Positions 35,903 to 45,719 of a stretch of DNA of 64,000 bases are shown piece after piece. Within the stretch, counting starts at the first letter, position 1; every line of letters starts with the position of its first letter. Under the pieces are notes generated by a model. It had not been told where the DNA came from and searched no databases. It saw only the letters and a list, made by a program, of their open reading frames with translations. This DNA is from Undibacterium parvum (GTDB lineage: Bacteria; Pseudomonadota; Gammaproteobacteria; Burkholderiales; Burkholderiaceae_D), in NCBI RefSeq assembly GCF_003955735.1, contig NZ_CP034464.1, positions 1,426,001 to 1,490,000 of the forward strand, read 5' to 3'. A program made the position numbers and the translations under genes.

Positions 35903-35993
35903 TCTCGAGCACACGGCAAACAGGATTCTAAGCAGAGCGGGCACGGATAGAAGATAATGGCATTTTTATTATCTGCCCACGGGTATCGCTCTC

Positions 35994-37100
35994 ATGAAAA
36001 CCAAAGCCGCAGTCGCCTGGAAAGCTGGCGCACCTCTAACCATAGAAGAAGTCGATCTGCAAGGACCGCAAGCCGGTGAAGTCTTAATCGAGATCAAGGC
36101 CACCGGGATTTGCCATACCGATTACTACACGCTATCCGGTGCTGATCCGGAAGGTCTGTTTCCGGCAATTTTAGGGCATGAAGGCGCGGGCATCGTGGTC
36201 GATACCGGCCCCGGCGTGACTAGCTTGCAGCAGGGCGACCATGTGATACCGCTGTACACGCCAGAATGCCGCCAGTGCAAATACTGCCTGTCGCGCAAGA
36301 CCAATCTGTGTCAGGCGATCCGCTCTACCCAAGGGCGCGGCTTGATGCCAGACGCCACTTCGCGCTTCTCACTCGATGGCAAACCTTTGTTTCATTACAT
36401 GGGCACTTCGACCTTTTCCAACTACATCGTGGTACCCGAAATCGCGGTGGCCAAAGTGCGCAGCGATGCGCCTTTCGACAAGATCTGCTACATCGGCTGC
36501 GGCGTGACGACCGGCGTCGGTGCCGTGGTGTTTAGCGCCAAGGTCGAAGCTGGTGCCAATGTCGTTGTGTTTGGTTTGGGCGGTATCGGTCTGAACGTGA
36601 TCCAGGCCGCCAAGATGGTCGGTGCCGACAAGATCATCGGTGTCGATATCAATCCAAGGCGCGAAGCGATGGCGCGCAAATTCGGCATGACGCATTTCAT
36701 CAATCCAAACGAGGTTGCCAACGTGGTCGACCATATCGTGCAACTGACCGACGGCGGTGCCGATTATTCATTTGAATGCATAGGCAATACCAAGGTCATG
36801 CGGCAGGCGCTGGAATGCTGTCACAAGGGCTGGGGCCAATCTTTCATCATCGGTGTGGCGGAAGCCGGTGCAGAAATCAGCACCCGCCCTTTCCAGCTAG
36901 TCACCGGGCGCGAATGGAAGGGCTCAGCCTTCGGCGGCGCGCGTGGCCGCACCGATGTACCAAAAATCGTCGACTGGTATATGGAAGGCAAACTGAATAT
37001 CGACGATTTGATTACCCACCGATTACCGTTGGAACGCATCAATGAAGGCTTCGATCTGATGAAGAGCGGCGAATCGATACGTTCAGTCGTCTTGTTTTAA
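35994..37100 (+). CDS. frmA: S-(hydroxymethyl)glutathione dehydrogenase / class III alcohol dehydrogenase
   Basis: A 368-residue zinc dehydrogenase that oxidises S-hydroxymethylglutathione with NAD, the main formaldehyde detoxification route, and also reduces S-nitrosoglutathione. Catalytic zinc ligands are Cys40 (GICHTDY) and His62-Glu63 (GHEGAG), with the later CGVTTG cysteine. The structural zinc has Cys92, Cys95, Cys98 and Cys106. The NAD fold shows FGLGGIGLNV. Class III signatures (NLCQAIRSTQGRGLMPD) are present and the length is normal. The usual S-formylglutathione hydrolase gene (fghA) is not next to it and no FrmR is visible. A terminator follows, so it is monocistronic. Confidence 0.96.
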   Translation: MKTKAAVAWKAGAPLTIEEVDLQGPQAGEVLIEIKATGICHTDYYTLSGADPEGLFPAILGHEGAGIVVDTGPGVTSLQQGDHVIPLYTPECRQCKYCLSRKTNLCQAIRSTQGRGLMPDATSRFSLDGKPLFHYMGTSTFSNYIVVPEIAVAKVRSDAPFDKICYIGCGVTTGVGAVVFSAKVEAGANVVVFGLGGIGLNVIQAAKMVGADKIIGVDINPRREAMARKFGMTHFINPNEVANVVDHIVQLTDGGADYSFECIGNTKVMRQALECCHKGWGQSFIIGVAEAGAEISTRPFQLVTGREWKGSAFGGARGRTDVPKIVDWYMEGKLNIDDLITHRLPLERINEGFDLMKSGESIRSVVLF

Positions 37101-37111
37101 TTGCCATGCCA

Positions 37112-37153
37112 AGCAGCCGACATCAGCGGCTTGGCAGCTGGTCGGCTGCTTTT
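37112..37153 (+). terminator. Intrinsic terminator after frmA
   Basis: A stem AGCAGCCGAC / GTCGGCTGCT with a 19-base loop, followed by TTTT, 11 bp after the stop. Confidence 0.7.
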
Positions 37154-37393
37154 ACAACAGTCCCCCAGGCGACATGAGCAAGATCAAGTTTGTCTGAAAT
37201 AGTTCCTGAAATTTTACTGTATTTTTAACATTATCACGGCATTCACTGGCCAAAACGAAGTGTCAGTACACACTTACATTACTCGAATAAGCATTCTATT
37301 TAGCCTGTAAATATTCTTTCAGTTTGGCAAAATTGTGTAAAATTGAGCGACATGGTCGCGCATCGCGCCCACCCCCAATAAGAAAGTAATACG

Positions 37394-38518
37394 ATGAGCA
37401 AAGTAGTCATCAGCGGCACCGGTCTGTACACCCCATCCAACTCCATCTCCAACGCCGAACTGGTCAGCAGTTTTAATGCTTACGTGGCGCAATTTAATCT
37501 CGATAACGCCGCTGCAATTGCCGATGGCTCGGTCACCGCCTTAGAAGCGTCGAGCGTAGAATTTGTCGAAAAAGTCTCGGGCATCAAATCACGTTTTGTC
37601 ATGGAAAAAGCAGGCATCCTGGACATCACGCGCATGGTGCCACGGATACCGGAACGCAGCGATGACGAACCTTCCATCATGTGCGAAATGGCAGTTGCCG
37701 CATCGCTGCAAGCCCTAGAACGCGCCGGTAAAACTGCCGCCGATGTCGATGCCGTCATCGTTGCCTGCAGCAATCTGCAACGCGGCTACCCTGCCATTGC
37801 GGTAGAAGTACAAGGCGCACTGGGCATAGAAGGTTATGGCTACGACATGAACGTGGCTTGCTCTTCAGCCACCTTTGGGATACAGGCAGCAGTCAGTGCG
37901 ATCCAGAGCGGCCAGGCCCGTGCGGTGCTGGTAGTCAGCCCGGAAATCACCAGCGGCCATCTGAACTGGCGCGATCGCGACAGCCATTTTATTTTCGGCG
38001 ATGCCTGCACTGCCATCCTGTTAGAGCGCGCCGACCTAGCCACCTCCCAGCACCAGTTTGAAGTGGTGGCGGTGAAGCTAAAGACCCAATTCTCCAACAA
38101 CATCCGGAATAATTTTGGTTTCTTAAACCGTGCCGACGAATCCGGCATAGGCAAGCCAGACAAACTGTTCCGCCAGCAAGGCCGTAAAGTCTTCAAAGAC
38201 GTCTGCCCTATGGCTGCCGCCATGATCACTTCGACCACGGCCGCCGCTGACATCCAGATCAGCGACATCAAGCGCTTCTGGCTGCATCAGGCTAATCTCA
38301 ACATGAACCTCTTGATCGCCCGCCTGATCCTGGGACGTGACGCGACCACCGAAGAATCGCCAACGATTTTGGACACCTACGCCAACACCTCGTCGGCTGG
38401 CTCCATCATCGCCTTCCACAAACATCAGGAAGATCTGGCCAGCGGCGCAATCGGCGTGATCTGCTCATTCGGCGCAGGTTATTCGATAGGCTGTGTGGTG
38501 GTCAAAAAGCTGGGATAA
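37394..38518 (+). CDS. Beta-ketoacyl-ACP synthase III (FabH family, long form)
   Basis: A 374-residue thiolase-fold enzyme. The catalytic triad of KAS III is visible: Cys156 in NVACSSATFG, His298 in WLHQANLNMN, and Asn331 in NTSSAGS. Typical FabH is about 320 residues; the extra residues lie in an N-terminal insertion (about 30-95) and at the end, as in several betaproteobacterial FabH-like paralogues. It condenses an acyl-CoA with malonyl-ACP to start fatty acid or related chain synthesis. No fatty-acid genes are adjacent, so it may be a paralogue with a specialised starter unit. It lies 240 bp after a terminator and is followed by its own, so it is a single-gene unit. Confidence 0.9.
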   Translation: MSKVVISGTGLYTPSNSISNAELVSSFNAYVAQFNLDNAAAIADGSVTALEASSVEFVEKVSGIKSRFVMEKAGILDITRMVPRIPERSDDEPSIMCEMAVAASLQALERAGKTAADVDAVIVACSNLQRGYPAIAVEVQGALGIEGYGYDMNVACSSATFGIQAAVSAIQSGQARAVLVVSPEITSGHLNWRDRDSHFIFGDACTAILLERADLATSQHQFEVVAVKLKTQFSNNIRNNFGFLNRADESGIGKPDKLFRQQGRKVFKDVCPMAAAMITSTTAAADIQISDIKRFWLHQANLNMNLLIARLILGRDATTEESPTILDTYANTSSAGSIIAFHKHQEDLASGAIGVICSFGAGYSIGCVVVKKLG

Positions 38519-38533
38519 ATTCTCTGCACTCGT

Positions 38534-38563
38534 AAAAAAGCTCGCCGCGTGCGAGCTTTTTTT
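38534..38563 (+). terminator. Intrinsic terminator after the KAS III gene
   Basis: AAAAAAGCTCGC-CGCGT-GCGAGCTTTTTTT, a perfect 12-bp stem with a T run, 15 bp after the stop. Confidence 0.92.
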
Positions 38564-38659
38564 ATGCGCGCAGCCACTGCCGGTACTGGCCGCCACTGAC
38601 ACCAGGAGTTATAAAGGATACAATGCTTTGCATCAAGCTTAAACTCACACCTCATATTT

Positions 38660-39163
38660 ATGCTGCACGCCATGCCAGATCTACAGCTGATCACACAAAG
38701 CTTGTTTGATCCAAATAAATTCCGCTACAGCGCACCACAAAAAGAAGCGGAAAGCGCCGAGTACGCAGCTGCCAGTTTTACCCTGAACGGCAAGGCGATA
38801 CGCTTTCGGCTCTCCAAAATTACGCCGACCAAGATCGGTCAATTTGTCACGCTGTGGAAGCGCATAGGACAAGGCACGATACAGCCATTTGATGTTGACG
38901 ACAGACTAGATTACGCCTTGATCGCATGCCGCCACGCAGAAAATTTTGGGCTGTTTATCTTCCCCAAGACATGCTTGCTACAACAGGATATCGTGGCGCA
39001 AAACGGGCAAGGTGGCAAACGCGCCATCCGCGTCTATCCGCCATGGGATAAAACGTTCAGCCGGCAGGCGCAGCGCACGCAAGCCTGGCAGCTCAACTAC
39101 TTTCTAAATCTTAGCGGCAACACGCCTATCGATATGCAGCGCGCCCTCAAGCTATTTGCCTAA
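38660..39163 (+). CDS. MepB-family protein
   Basis: A 167-residue protein (or 163 if it starts at the Met5 codon, 38672) with the MepB pattern: EYAAASFTLNGKAIRFRLSKITPTKIGQFVTLWKR, DYALIACRHAENFGLFIFPK, and GKRAIRVYPPWD. MepB was named from the S. aureus mepRAB operon; its function is unknown. It looks soluble with no catalytic signature I know. The next gene (lipase-like hydrolase) begins 24 bp downstream on the same strand, suggesting co-transcription. Confidence 0.8.
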   Translation: MLHAMPDLQLITQSLFDPNKFRYSAPQKEAESAEYAAASFTLNGKAIRFRLSKITPTKIGQFVTLWKRIGQGTIQPFDVDDRLDYALIACRHAENFGLFIFPKTCLLQQDIVAQNGQGGKRAIRVYPPWDKTFSRQAQRTQAWQLNYFLNLSGNTPIDMQRALKLFA

Positions 39164-39187
39164 AGCCTCAGCCCAACAGGAAACCAG

Positions 39188-40756
39188 ATGCCGACCACCA
39201 CGACAGTAACGACGACAAGCCCAGAGCAATCCAGAAAATTATGCGTGGTATTTGTACACGGCTGGAGTGTCAGTAATACCGACACTTACGGTGCCTTACC
39301 CGAGCGCTTGCGTGCGCATGCTCAGGCCGCCGGGCTCACGCTGAAATTGCAGGATATTTTTCTGGGACGCTACATCAGTTTCCATGATGAAGTCCGGCTG
39401 AGCGATATTGCGCAAGCCTTCGAGGCCGCCGTCCGCGATCAAATGGCCGCGGTGCTGGCCGACGGCAGCCGCTTCATCTGCATCACCCACTCCACCGGCG
39501 GCCCAGTGGTGCGCGACTGGTGGCATCGCTATTATCAAAATATGCCCAAGGCAGGCATCTGCCCGATGAGCCATTTAATCATGCTGGCTCCCGCCAATTA
39601 CGGCTCGGCCTTAGCCCAACTGGGCAAGCAGCGCATAGGCAGATTAAAAGCCTGGATGGGCGGAGCAGAACCCGGCCAAGGTGTACTCGATTGGCTAGAA
39701 CTGGGAAGCGCCGAGGCTTGGGATCTGAATGCAGACTGGATCACCGCGGGCGATCAACATATCTCTGAAACCGGCGTCTTTCCTTTCGTACTCACCGGGC
39801 AAAGCATAGACCGCGCCTTTTACGACAACCTCAACACCTATACCGGTGAGGCCGGCTCCGACGGTGTGGTGCGCACCGCTGCCGCCCATCTGCAAGGTAC
39901 GTATCTGGGCCTGGTGCAAGAGGCGGCTAGTGCTGATCCCGCTACGCCTGGCAAGTATCTGGCGCAGCGACTAGAAGTGGGTAAATATCAGCAAGGGCCA
40001 GAAACAGCGCTGTTAGTATTAGCTGGAAAATCGCATTCAGGCGAAAAAATGGGCATCATGCGCAGCGTCACTGCCGAGCTTGACGACCGCGCCAGCCTCG
40101 CCACCTTAGAGGCGCTGCTAGCCTGTATCAAACTCAACAGCACCGCCGAATACCGCGCGCTGTGCGCAGCATTTGCAAGCGCCACGGCCGCCGTGCAAAA
40201 ACGCGAAGTGCTGGAAGTAGAAAAACATTATCTGGTTGCCGACACCCATTTTTTTCACGACAAATATTCTATGCTGATCTTCCGAGTGCGCGATGACGAA
40301 GGCCATCCCATCAGCGATTTCGATTTAATTCTCACCGCTGGCCCCGATGCCGATCCAAATCATCTACCCAAGGGTTTTTTTGTCGACCGCCAACGCAATC
40401 TACGCAACCCCGAGATCATCACTTACTACTTCAACCGCGATGTCATGAAGGGTTGCGAGGAAGTGCGCGATGCCGAGGGCCAATTGGTGCGCCCCGCCCT
40501 ACCGGGTGCCGGCATGCTGGGCTTTCAGATCATCGCCAGACCGGATCAGGGCTTCGTGCATTATCTGCCCTGCGAAATTAAGGCATCGCCAGAAATGCTG
40601 GAATCCGCCCTACACCGCAATAGCACCACCCTGGTCGATATCCGCCTGCGCCGCATTATCAACAAAAGCGTATTCGAAACCGGCCCAGTCTTAAAGGGTG
40701 GCAAATCAGTCGATTTTTCCGAGGTCAAACCGGGGCCTGGGATAGTTAGCAAATAA
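39188..40756 (+). CDS. Lipase-like alpha/beta hydrolase with C-terminal extension
   Basis: A 522-residue protein. Residues about 15-270 form an alpha/beta hydrolase: FVHGWS (oxyanion strand, 22-27), nucleophile elbow THSTGG with Ser102, and an acid/His in the GSDGVVR region. The elbow and length are like lipases and phospholipases of the PGAP1/Tle type, but I cannot place the exact family. The C-terminal ~200 residues look beta-rich (YSMLIFRVRDDEGHPISDFDLIL, GFQIIARPDQGFVHYLP) and may be an accessory or substrate-binding domain. No signal peptide is visible. It follows MepB by 24 bp. A secreted effector role is only speculation; no VgrG or immunity gene is near. Confidence 0.75.
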   Translation: MPTTTTVTTTSPEQSRKLCVVFVHGWSVSNTDTYGALPERLRAHAQAAGLTLKLQDIFLGRYISFHDEVRLSDIAQAFEAAVRDQMAAVLADGSRFICITHSTGGPVVRDWWHRYYQNMPKAGICPMSHLIMLAPANYGSALAQLGKQRIGRLKAWMGGAEPGQGVLDWLELGSAEAWDLNADWITAGDQHISETGVFPFVLTGQSIDRAFYDNLNTYTGEAGSDGVVRTAAAHLQGTYLGLVQEAASADPATPGKYLAQRLEVGKYQQGPETALLVLAGKSHSGEKMGIMRSVTAELDDRASLATLEALLACIKLNSTAEYRALCAAFASATAAVQKREVLEVEKHYLVADTHFFHDKYSMLIFRVRDDEGHPISDFDLILTAGPDADPNHLPKGFFVDRQRNLRNPEIITYYFNRDVMKGCEEVRDAEGQLVRPALPGAGMLGFQIIARPDQGFVHYLPCEIKASPEMLESALHRNSTTLVDIRLRRIINKSVFETGPVLKGGKSVDFSEVKPGPGIVSK

Positions 40757-41169
40757 GCTAATTGATGGCGCAACCTCACACTGAGGCGCGAGCCAGTTCT
40801 AGTAATCCCATCCATCCAATATACTCCCTAGTGTATAACAATCCGTCTTAGAATTGCGCATGTATTCATTGCGTAATTTACTTAGCGATGCCTATACTCC
40901 CCACAAAACCATAAATATCACGGTTAGCAAAGAGTGCGAAGCGCACCCAGAAATCGGCACTTTTCCGCATTAGCAAAGCTCACTCCCAGTATTGCCGGCC
41001 CTGCAAGCATCCAAGTGCCAACACATCTCATCCCCGTAATTTGACGCTTCATCCCTCTAAAATCGCCATTCAAAACTTTGGCTCTTGAAACGGCTTGCTT
41101 GCGCGGTGATACTCCAGCATCCGTATTCCCCCATTTCCGACCAATTTTCTGTAGCTCTAGGGATCTATC
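40757..41169. other. Intergenic region upstream of the second RND operon
   Basis: About 413 bp, with an AT-rich part at 40815-40920. No gene, repeat copy or convincing operator was found. It presumably carries the promoter for the adaptor/pump genes. Confidence 0.4.
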
Positions 41170-42378
41170 ATGTTACGTAAAACACTCATCGCGCTTGCCA
41201 TCACTGCCACTCTGGCAGCCTGTAGTCATGAAAAGGAAAAAGATCCCAAGAGCGGCGAGGCTTCAGCTTCCGCCAGCGCGGTAGCCGAAAAAGCCAGCGA
41301 TGACAAAAGCAAGGCAGAAAAACCCGCACCGAAATTACTGATAGCCGCCGAAGACATCATGACGGTACAGAGCAATGCGCTCGCCTCTGGCCCGGTGGTG
41401 ACCGGCTCGATACAGCCTGAGCGCAAGGCTGATCTGCGCTCGGAAGTGTCGGCCGTGGTGCTACAGGTATTAAAAGAAAATGGAGAGAGCGTCAAGCGCG
41501 GTGATGTCTTGGTTAAACTCGATGAAACCTCGATCCGCGACAATCTTAATTCTGCCGAAGACAATGCGCGTAGCGCCGCCATGTCCTTGGATCAGGCCGA
41601 ACGCGCCTTGCAGCGCCTCAAGACCTTACGCGCCTCGGGCATGGCTTCATTACAGGCTTTAGATGAAGCGGAGGTGCGCAAGAACACCGCTCAGAGCGAA
41701 CTATCAGCATCTAAAGCGCGCGCCTCGGCAGCACGTCAGCAATTGCAGCGCACTGTGGTGCGAGCACCGTTTGACGGCATCGTCAGCGAACGCAAAGTAT
41801 CCAATGGCGACACCGCCTCCATCGGTAAGGAACTGGTCAAGGTGATCGATCCGACCAGCATGCGTTTTGCCGGGCGCGTCTCTACCGACAAGATTGCCAT
41901 GGTCAAAGTTGGCCAGGCGGTGAGTTTTCGCATTAATGGTTATGCAGGACAAGAGTTTCGCGGCAAGGTCACGCGGGTAGATCCGGCCGCCAACGATGTC
42001 ACGCGCCAGGTCGAAGTTTTGGTGGCGTTTGCTGATGCCACCCAGCCTAAGGTTTCCGGTCTATACGCGGAAGGCAATATCGAGGCGCAGAGCGTGAATG
42101 CCTTGACCCTGCCAGAAGCTGCATTGGTGAAAACCGGCGATAAATCCTACGCCTGGCAAATCAAGGGCAAGAGTCTGGCACGCGTCGATCTGCAAATCGG
42201 CAAACGCGATCCACGCACCGGCAACTTCGAGATTCTTAAAGGCCTGAGCGCTGGCGACATCGTGATGCGCAGCCCTAGCTCTAGTTTTAAAGACGGCCAG
42301 AGCATAGAGATGGCGGTGCCTAAAGCAGTCATCCCTAAGCTCGCCTTGGCTGACAACGCCGCTGCGCAAGGAAAATAA
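41170..42378 (+). CDS. RND efflux periplasmic adaptor, lipoprotein
   Basis: A 402-residue membrane-fusion protein with a lipoprotein signal (TLAAC, Cys18), a Lys/Glu/Ser-rich linker, and the standard lipoyl, helical-hairpin, second lipoyl (RTVVRAPFDGIVSERKVSNGD) and beta-barrel parts. It is like MexE/AcrA-type adaptors. The pump gene starts 2 bp after its stop. No outer-membrane factor follows, so it must borrow a TolC/OprM-type channel, perhaps the one at 14746. Confidence 0.93.
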   Translation: MLRKTLIALAITATLAACSHEKEKDPKSGEASASASAVAEKASDDKSKAEKPAPKLLIAAEDIMTVQSNALASGPVVTGSIQPERKADLRSEVSAVVLQVLKENGESVKRGDVLVKLDETSIRDNLNSAEDNARSAAMSLDQAERALQRLKTLRASGMASLQALDEAEVRKNTAQSELSASKARASAARQQLQRTVVRAPFDGIVSERKVSNGDTASIGKELVKVIDPTSMRFAGRVSTDKIAMVKVGQAVSFRINGYAGQEFRGKVTRVDPAANDVTRQVEVLVAFADATQPKVSGLYAEGNIEAQSVNALTLPEAALVKTGDKSYAWQIKGKSLARVDLQIGKRDPRTGNFEILKGLSAGDIVMRSPSSSFKDGQSIEMAVPKAVIPKLALADNAAAQGK

Positions 42379-42380
42379 TC

Positions 42381-45300
42381 ATGTTCCTCTCCGACTTCAG
42401 CATTAAACGACCGACCGCAACTATCGTCCTGATCCTGGCTCTGATGGCGATGGGTTTGCTGGCCATGACAAAACTGCGCGTGAATCAAAACCCCGATGTC
42501 GAGGTGCCGGGTCTGGAAGTATCGATCGCCTATCCCGGCGCATCACCCGACACGGTAGAGCGTGAAATTATCAACCGCATAGAAAAATCCCTGCAAAGTA
42601 TCTCCGGCGTGACCGAGGTGTATTCCAGCGCAAAAGAAGGTAGCGCCAGTTTCGAGGTCTTGTTTTCCTTCAAGAAAAACATGATAGAAGCCAGTGACGA
42701 GGTCCGCAATGTGATCTCTAGCGTGCGCTATAAACTGCCTAGCGAAATGCGCGAGCCGGTACTCACGCGCTTTGATCCGTCTACCCAGCCTATCATGAAT
42801 ATGGCACTGTCTTCCAGCAGCCAGAGCCATGCAGAAATCTCGCGTCTGGCCGAAGACACACTTGCCAATAAATTGCGCGGCATCAGCGGGGTCGCCACCG
42901 TGGTGGTGAACGGCGCACTGAAACGCGAACTGTCGGTACTGTTACGGGCAGAAAAACTGCGCGAATACAATGTCTCGGTAGGCGAAGTGGTCACCGCATT
43001 GCGCAACCAGAATACCAATGCGCCAGTCGGAAAAGTACGCGGTGCACTCGATGAGGAAAGCATACGTCTGGTGGGCCGCATAGAGTCACCCGAAGAGTTC
43101 CAGAATATCGTGGTCAAGCGTAATGGCGAACAGATCGTGCGTCTGGCACAAGTGGCTAGCATACAAGACGGCTTTGCCGACCTCAATGGAATGAGCATAC
43201 GCAGCGGCAAACCGAATGTAGGCATACAGGTGACCCGTTCACGCGATGCCAGCACCGTCAGCGTCGCCACTGCAGTGCGCGAGATGGTCAAAGAAATCAA
43301 TAAAGATCTGGAGAAAACCCAGCCAGGCACCAAGCTGGAAGTAACGCGCGATGGCGGTAAAGATGCGCAAAATAGTCTGAACAATGTGATCGAATCACTG
43401 ATTTTCGGCGCAGTGCTAACGATTTTTGTGGTGTATGCATTTTTAAATTCATGGCGTTCTACCCTGATCACCGCACTGAGTTTGCCAACTTCGGTGATTG
43501 CAGCTTTTATCGCAGTCTGGCTGTGCGGTTTCACCCTCAACTTTATGACTCTGCTGGGACTGTCTTTAGCGATAGGTGTGCTAATCGATGATGCGATTGT
43601 GGTACGCGAAAACATCGTGCGTCACATGCAACGCGGCTCAGACCGACGCACCGCGGCACTTGAAGGTACGGCAGAAATCGGTATGGCAGTGGCCTCGACT
43701 ACTTTCTCCATCATCGCCGTGTTCATCCCGGTAGCCTTCATGCCTGGCATGCCGGGCGAGTGGTTCCGCCCGTTTGCCTTAACCGTGACTTGCTCGGTAC
43801 TGGTCAGCCTGGGAATCTCCTTTACGCTCGATCCTATGTTGTCGGCTTACTGGGGCGACCCGGCCGACCACCACAAAGCACCGAAAAAAGGCATCAGTCT
43901 GCTATTGGCGCGCTTTAACGACTGGTTTGATCATCAGGCCGATCGCTATGGCAATCTGATCGCCTGGGCCTTGCATCACCGACGTGCCATGGGTGCGATT
44001 GCCTTAGTCAGCCTCGTCAGCGCACTGGCCTTGCAGGTGAAGTTTGGCGGCACCAGTTTCTTGCCGGTGGCCGACTCTGGCAATCTAATGATACAAGTGC
44101 GCACACCATCATCGTCGTCGCTAGAATATGCCCGTTTGAAAATGGAGAGAGCCGCCGAAATCGCCCGCAGCCTGCCAGAAACCAAGGACACCAATAGCAA
44201 TATCACGACCGCCGGCGGCCGCATCTATGTCGATATTGGCAAACGCAATGAAAGAAAACGCAGCGCCAAGGAAATCGCGGTCGAATTGCGTGAAAAAGTG
44301 AAGGTCTTGGTCGGTGCCGAATATGTAGTACTCGATGATTTGAACAACGGTGCCCGCAAACCGGTGCAAATAGAATTTACCGGACCCGATTCGCGCAAGC
44401 TATTGGAGATCACCAACGCCTACATGGATAAATTGCGCCTGGTGCCGGGTGCTGTGGATATCGGCTTATCGGAGCAAGATCCTAAGAAAGAATTGAAGAT
44501 AGAACTTAATCGCGGTCTGGCCAACTCTATGGGGATCTCGGCCAATGATGCGGCACAAGCCCTGCGCGTGGCGTTTGCCGGTATCGAAGTGGGCGATTGG
44601 GTAGATCCTACCGGCGAGGCGCGTGATGTGGCGGTACGCCTGCATCCGGATGACAGGGTCAGCAAAGAAAATATCGAACGTCTGCCGATCGCGGTCACTG
44701 GTACCAATCAAATGGTGCCCTTAGATCAGATCGCCAGCCTGAGCATGGGCAAGGGCCCGTCCGGCATAGAACACGCCAACGGCAAACGCACCATCACGGT
44801 ATCCGCTAATGCCCAAGGTCGTTCCAACGGCGAAGTGATCGCCGATGCCATGAAACTGGCCGAGTCCTTCAACTATCCGCCTGGTTACGGCCTGTCGCTG
44901 GGTGGCTCGGGGCAAGATCAGCAAGAAGTATTTGGTGCCATGTTGATCGCGCTCTTGTCGGGCATAGGCTTGATGTATTTGATCTTGGTGATACAGTTTG
45001 GTTCTTTCACGGCACCGCTGGGCGTGATGCTGTCTTTACCGCTGTCACTGATCGGTGTGGTCTTGGCGCTGATGGCCACCGGCAGCACGCTTAATCTGAT
45101 GAGCTTCATCGGCATCATTATGCTAATGGGTCTGGTCGCTAAAAACGCCATTTTGTTATTGGATGCAGCCCGCAAACAAGAAGCCGAAGGCGCCAGCCGC
45201 GAAGATGCCTTAATGCAGGCCGGCCGCATGCGCCTGCGCCCTATTCTGATGACCACCTTTGCCCTGATCGCCGGCATGATGCCGGTCGCGATAGGCCTGG

Positions 45301-45620
45301 GTGAAGGTGGTGAGTTTTACCGCCCACTGGCAATCGCCATCATAGGCGGCACCATCACCTCGACTATCCTGACCTTGCTGGTAGTACCGACCTTCTACGA
45401 CAGCATAGAAATAGCACGTGATCGCATGATGGAGAAAATGAGGTCGCGCATGGAACGTTATAACCCGTTAGTCGGATTTTGCCTGACCATGCTAGAGGCG
45501 CTGATGACCTTGAGTCTGCTGCGCGCACTGTATCGCGCTGCGAAAAAACTTGTGACTATGATCGCCCAACGTCGTAACAAGAGCAAGCCCTTAGCCACGG
45601 TGCAGATCGTCAACAACTAA
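42381..45620 (+). CDS. RND efflux pump, HAE1-like inner-membrane permease
   Basis: A 1079-residue RND permease. It has GVLIDDAIVVRENIVRHMQ in helix 4 and GLVAKNAILLLDAARKQ in the second half. Its adaptor partner is upstream by 2 bp. The C-terminal ~60 residues (after the last membrane helix, with SLLRALYRAAKKL) form an unusual hydrophobic and basic extension. A strong terminator follows. A fragment matching residues about 680-755 of this protein is found as a pseudogene at 47571-47776, showing that a duplicate once existed nearby. Confidence 0.93.
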   Translation: MFLSDFSIKRPTATIVLILALMAMGLLAMTKLRVNQNPDVEVPGLEVSIAYPGASPDTVEREIINRIEKSLQSISGVTEVYSSAKEGSASFEVLFSFKKNMIEASDEVRNVISSVRYKLPSEMREPVLTRFDPSTQPIMNMALSSSSQSHAEISRLAEDTLANKLRGISGVATVVVNGALKRELSVLLRAEKLREYNVSVGEVVTALRNQNTNAPVGKVRGALDEESIRLVGRIESPEEFQNIVVKRNGEQIVRLAQVASIQDGFADLNGMSIRSGKPNVGIQVTRSRDASTVSVATAVREMVKEINKDLEKTQPGTKLEVTRDGGKDAQNSLNNVIESLIFGAVLTIFVVYAFLNSWRSTLITALSLPTSVIAAFIAVWLCGFTLNFMTLLGLSLAIGVLIDDAIVVRENIVRHMQRGSDRRTAALEGTAEIGMAVASTTFSIIAVFIPVAFMPGMPGEWFRPFALTVTCSVLVSLGISFTLDPMLSAYWGDPADHHKAPKKGISLLLARFNDWFDHQADRYGNLIAWALHHRRAMGAIALVSLVSALALQVKFGGTSFLPVADSGNLMIQVRTPSSSSLEYARLKMERAAEIARSLPETKDTNSNITTAGGRIYVDIGKRNERKRSAKEIAVELREKVKVLVGAEYVVLDDLNNGARKPVQIEFTGPDSRKLLEITNAYMDKLRLVPGAVDIGLSEQDPKKELKIELNRGLANSMGISANDAAQALRVAFAGIEVGDWVDPTGEARDVAVRLHPDDRVSKENIERLPIAVTGTNQMVPLDQIASLSMGKGPSGIEHANGKRTITVSANAQGRSNGEVIADAMKLAESFNYPPGYGLSLGGSGQDQQEVFGAMLIALLSGIGLMYLILVIQFGSFTAPLGVMLSLPLSLIGVVLALMATGSTLNLMSFIGIIMLMGLVAKNAILLLDAARKQEAEGASREDALMQAGRMRLRPILMTTFALIAGMMPVAIGLGEGGEFYRPLAIAIIGGTITSTILTLLVVPTFYDSIEIARDRMMEKMRSRMERYNPLVGFCLTMLEALMTLSLLRALYRAAKKLVTMIAQRRNKSKPLATVQIVNN

Positions 45621-45631
45621 ACTAAAAAATG

Positions 45632-45653
45632 CAGCCTGGCGCATCAGCCAGGC
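45632..45653 (+). terminator. Minor hairpin after the second RND operon
   Basis: CCTGGC-GCATCA-GCCAGG followed by CAAAAAAG. No T-run, so it is a weaker candidate than the hairpin 40 bp further on. Confidence 0.35.
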
Positions 45654-45673
45654 AAAAAAGATTTCCGCTTTTG

Positions 45674-45698
45674 GGCCTGCGCTTGCAGGCCTTTTTTT
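45674..45698 (+). terminator. Intrinsic terminator after the second RND operon
   Basis: GGCCTGC-GCTT-GCAGGCC then TTTTTTT, a perfect 7-bp stem with a long T run. Confidence 0.9.
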
Positions 45699-45719
45699 AT
45701 CGGCACTAAATTTAGTAGT

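Noticed and set aside
42728..43615. A 295-residue open frame antisense to the RND pump
   Set aside because: Antisense shadow of a clearly coding sequence; the translation is Ser/Thr/Arg-rich with no known pattern.
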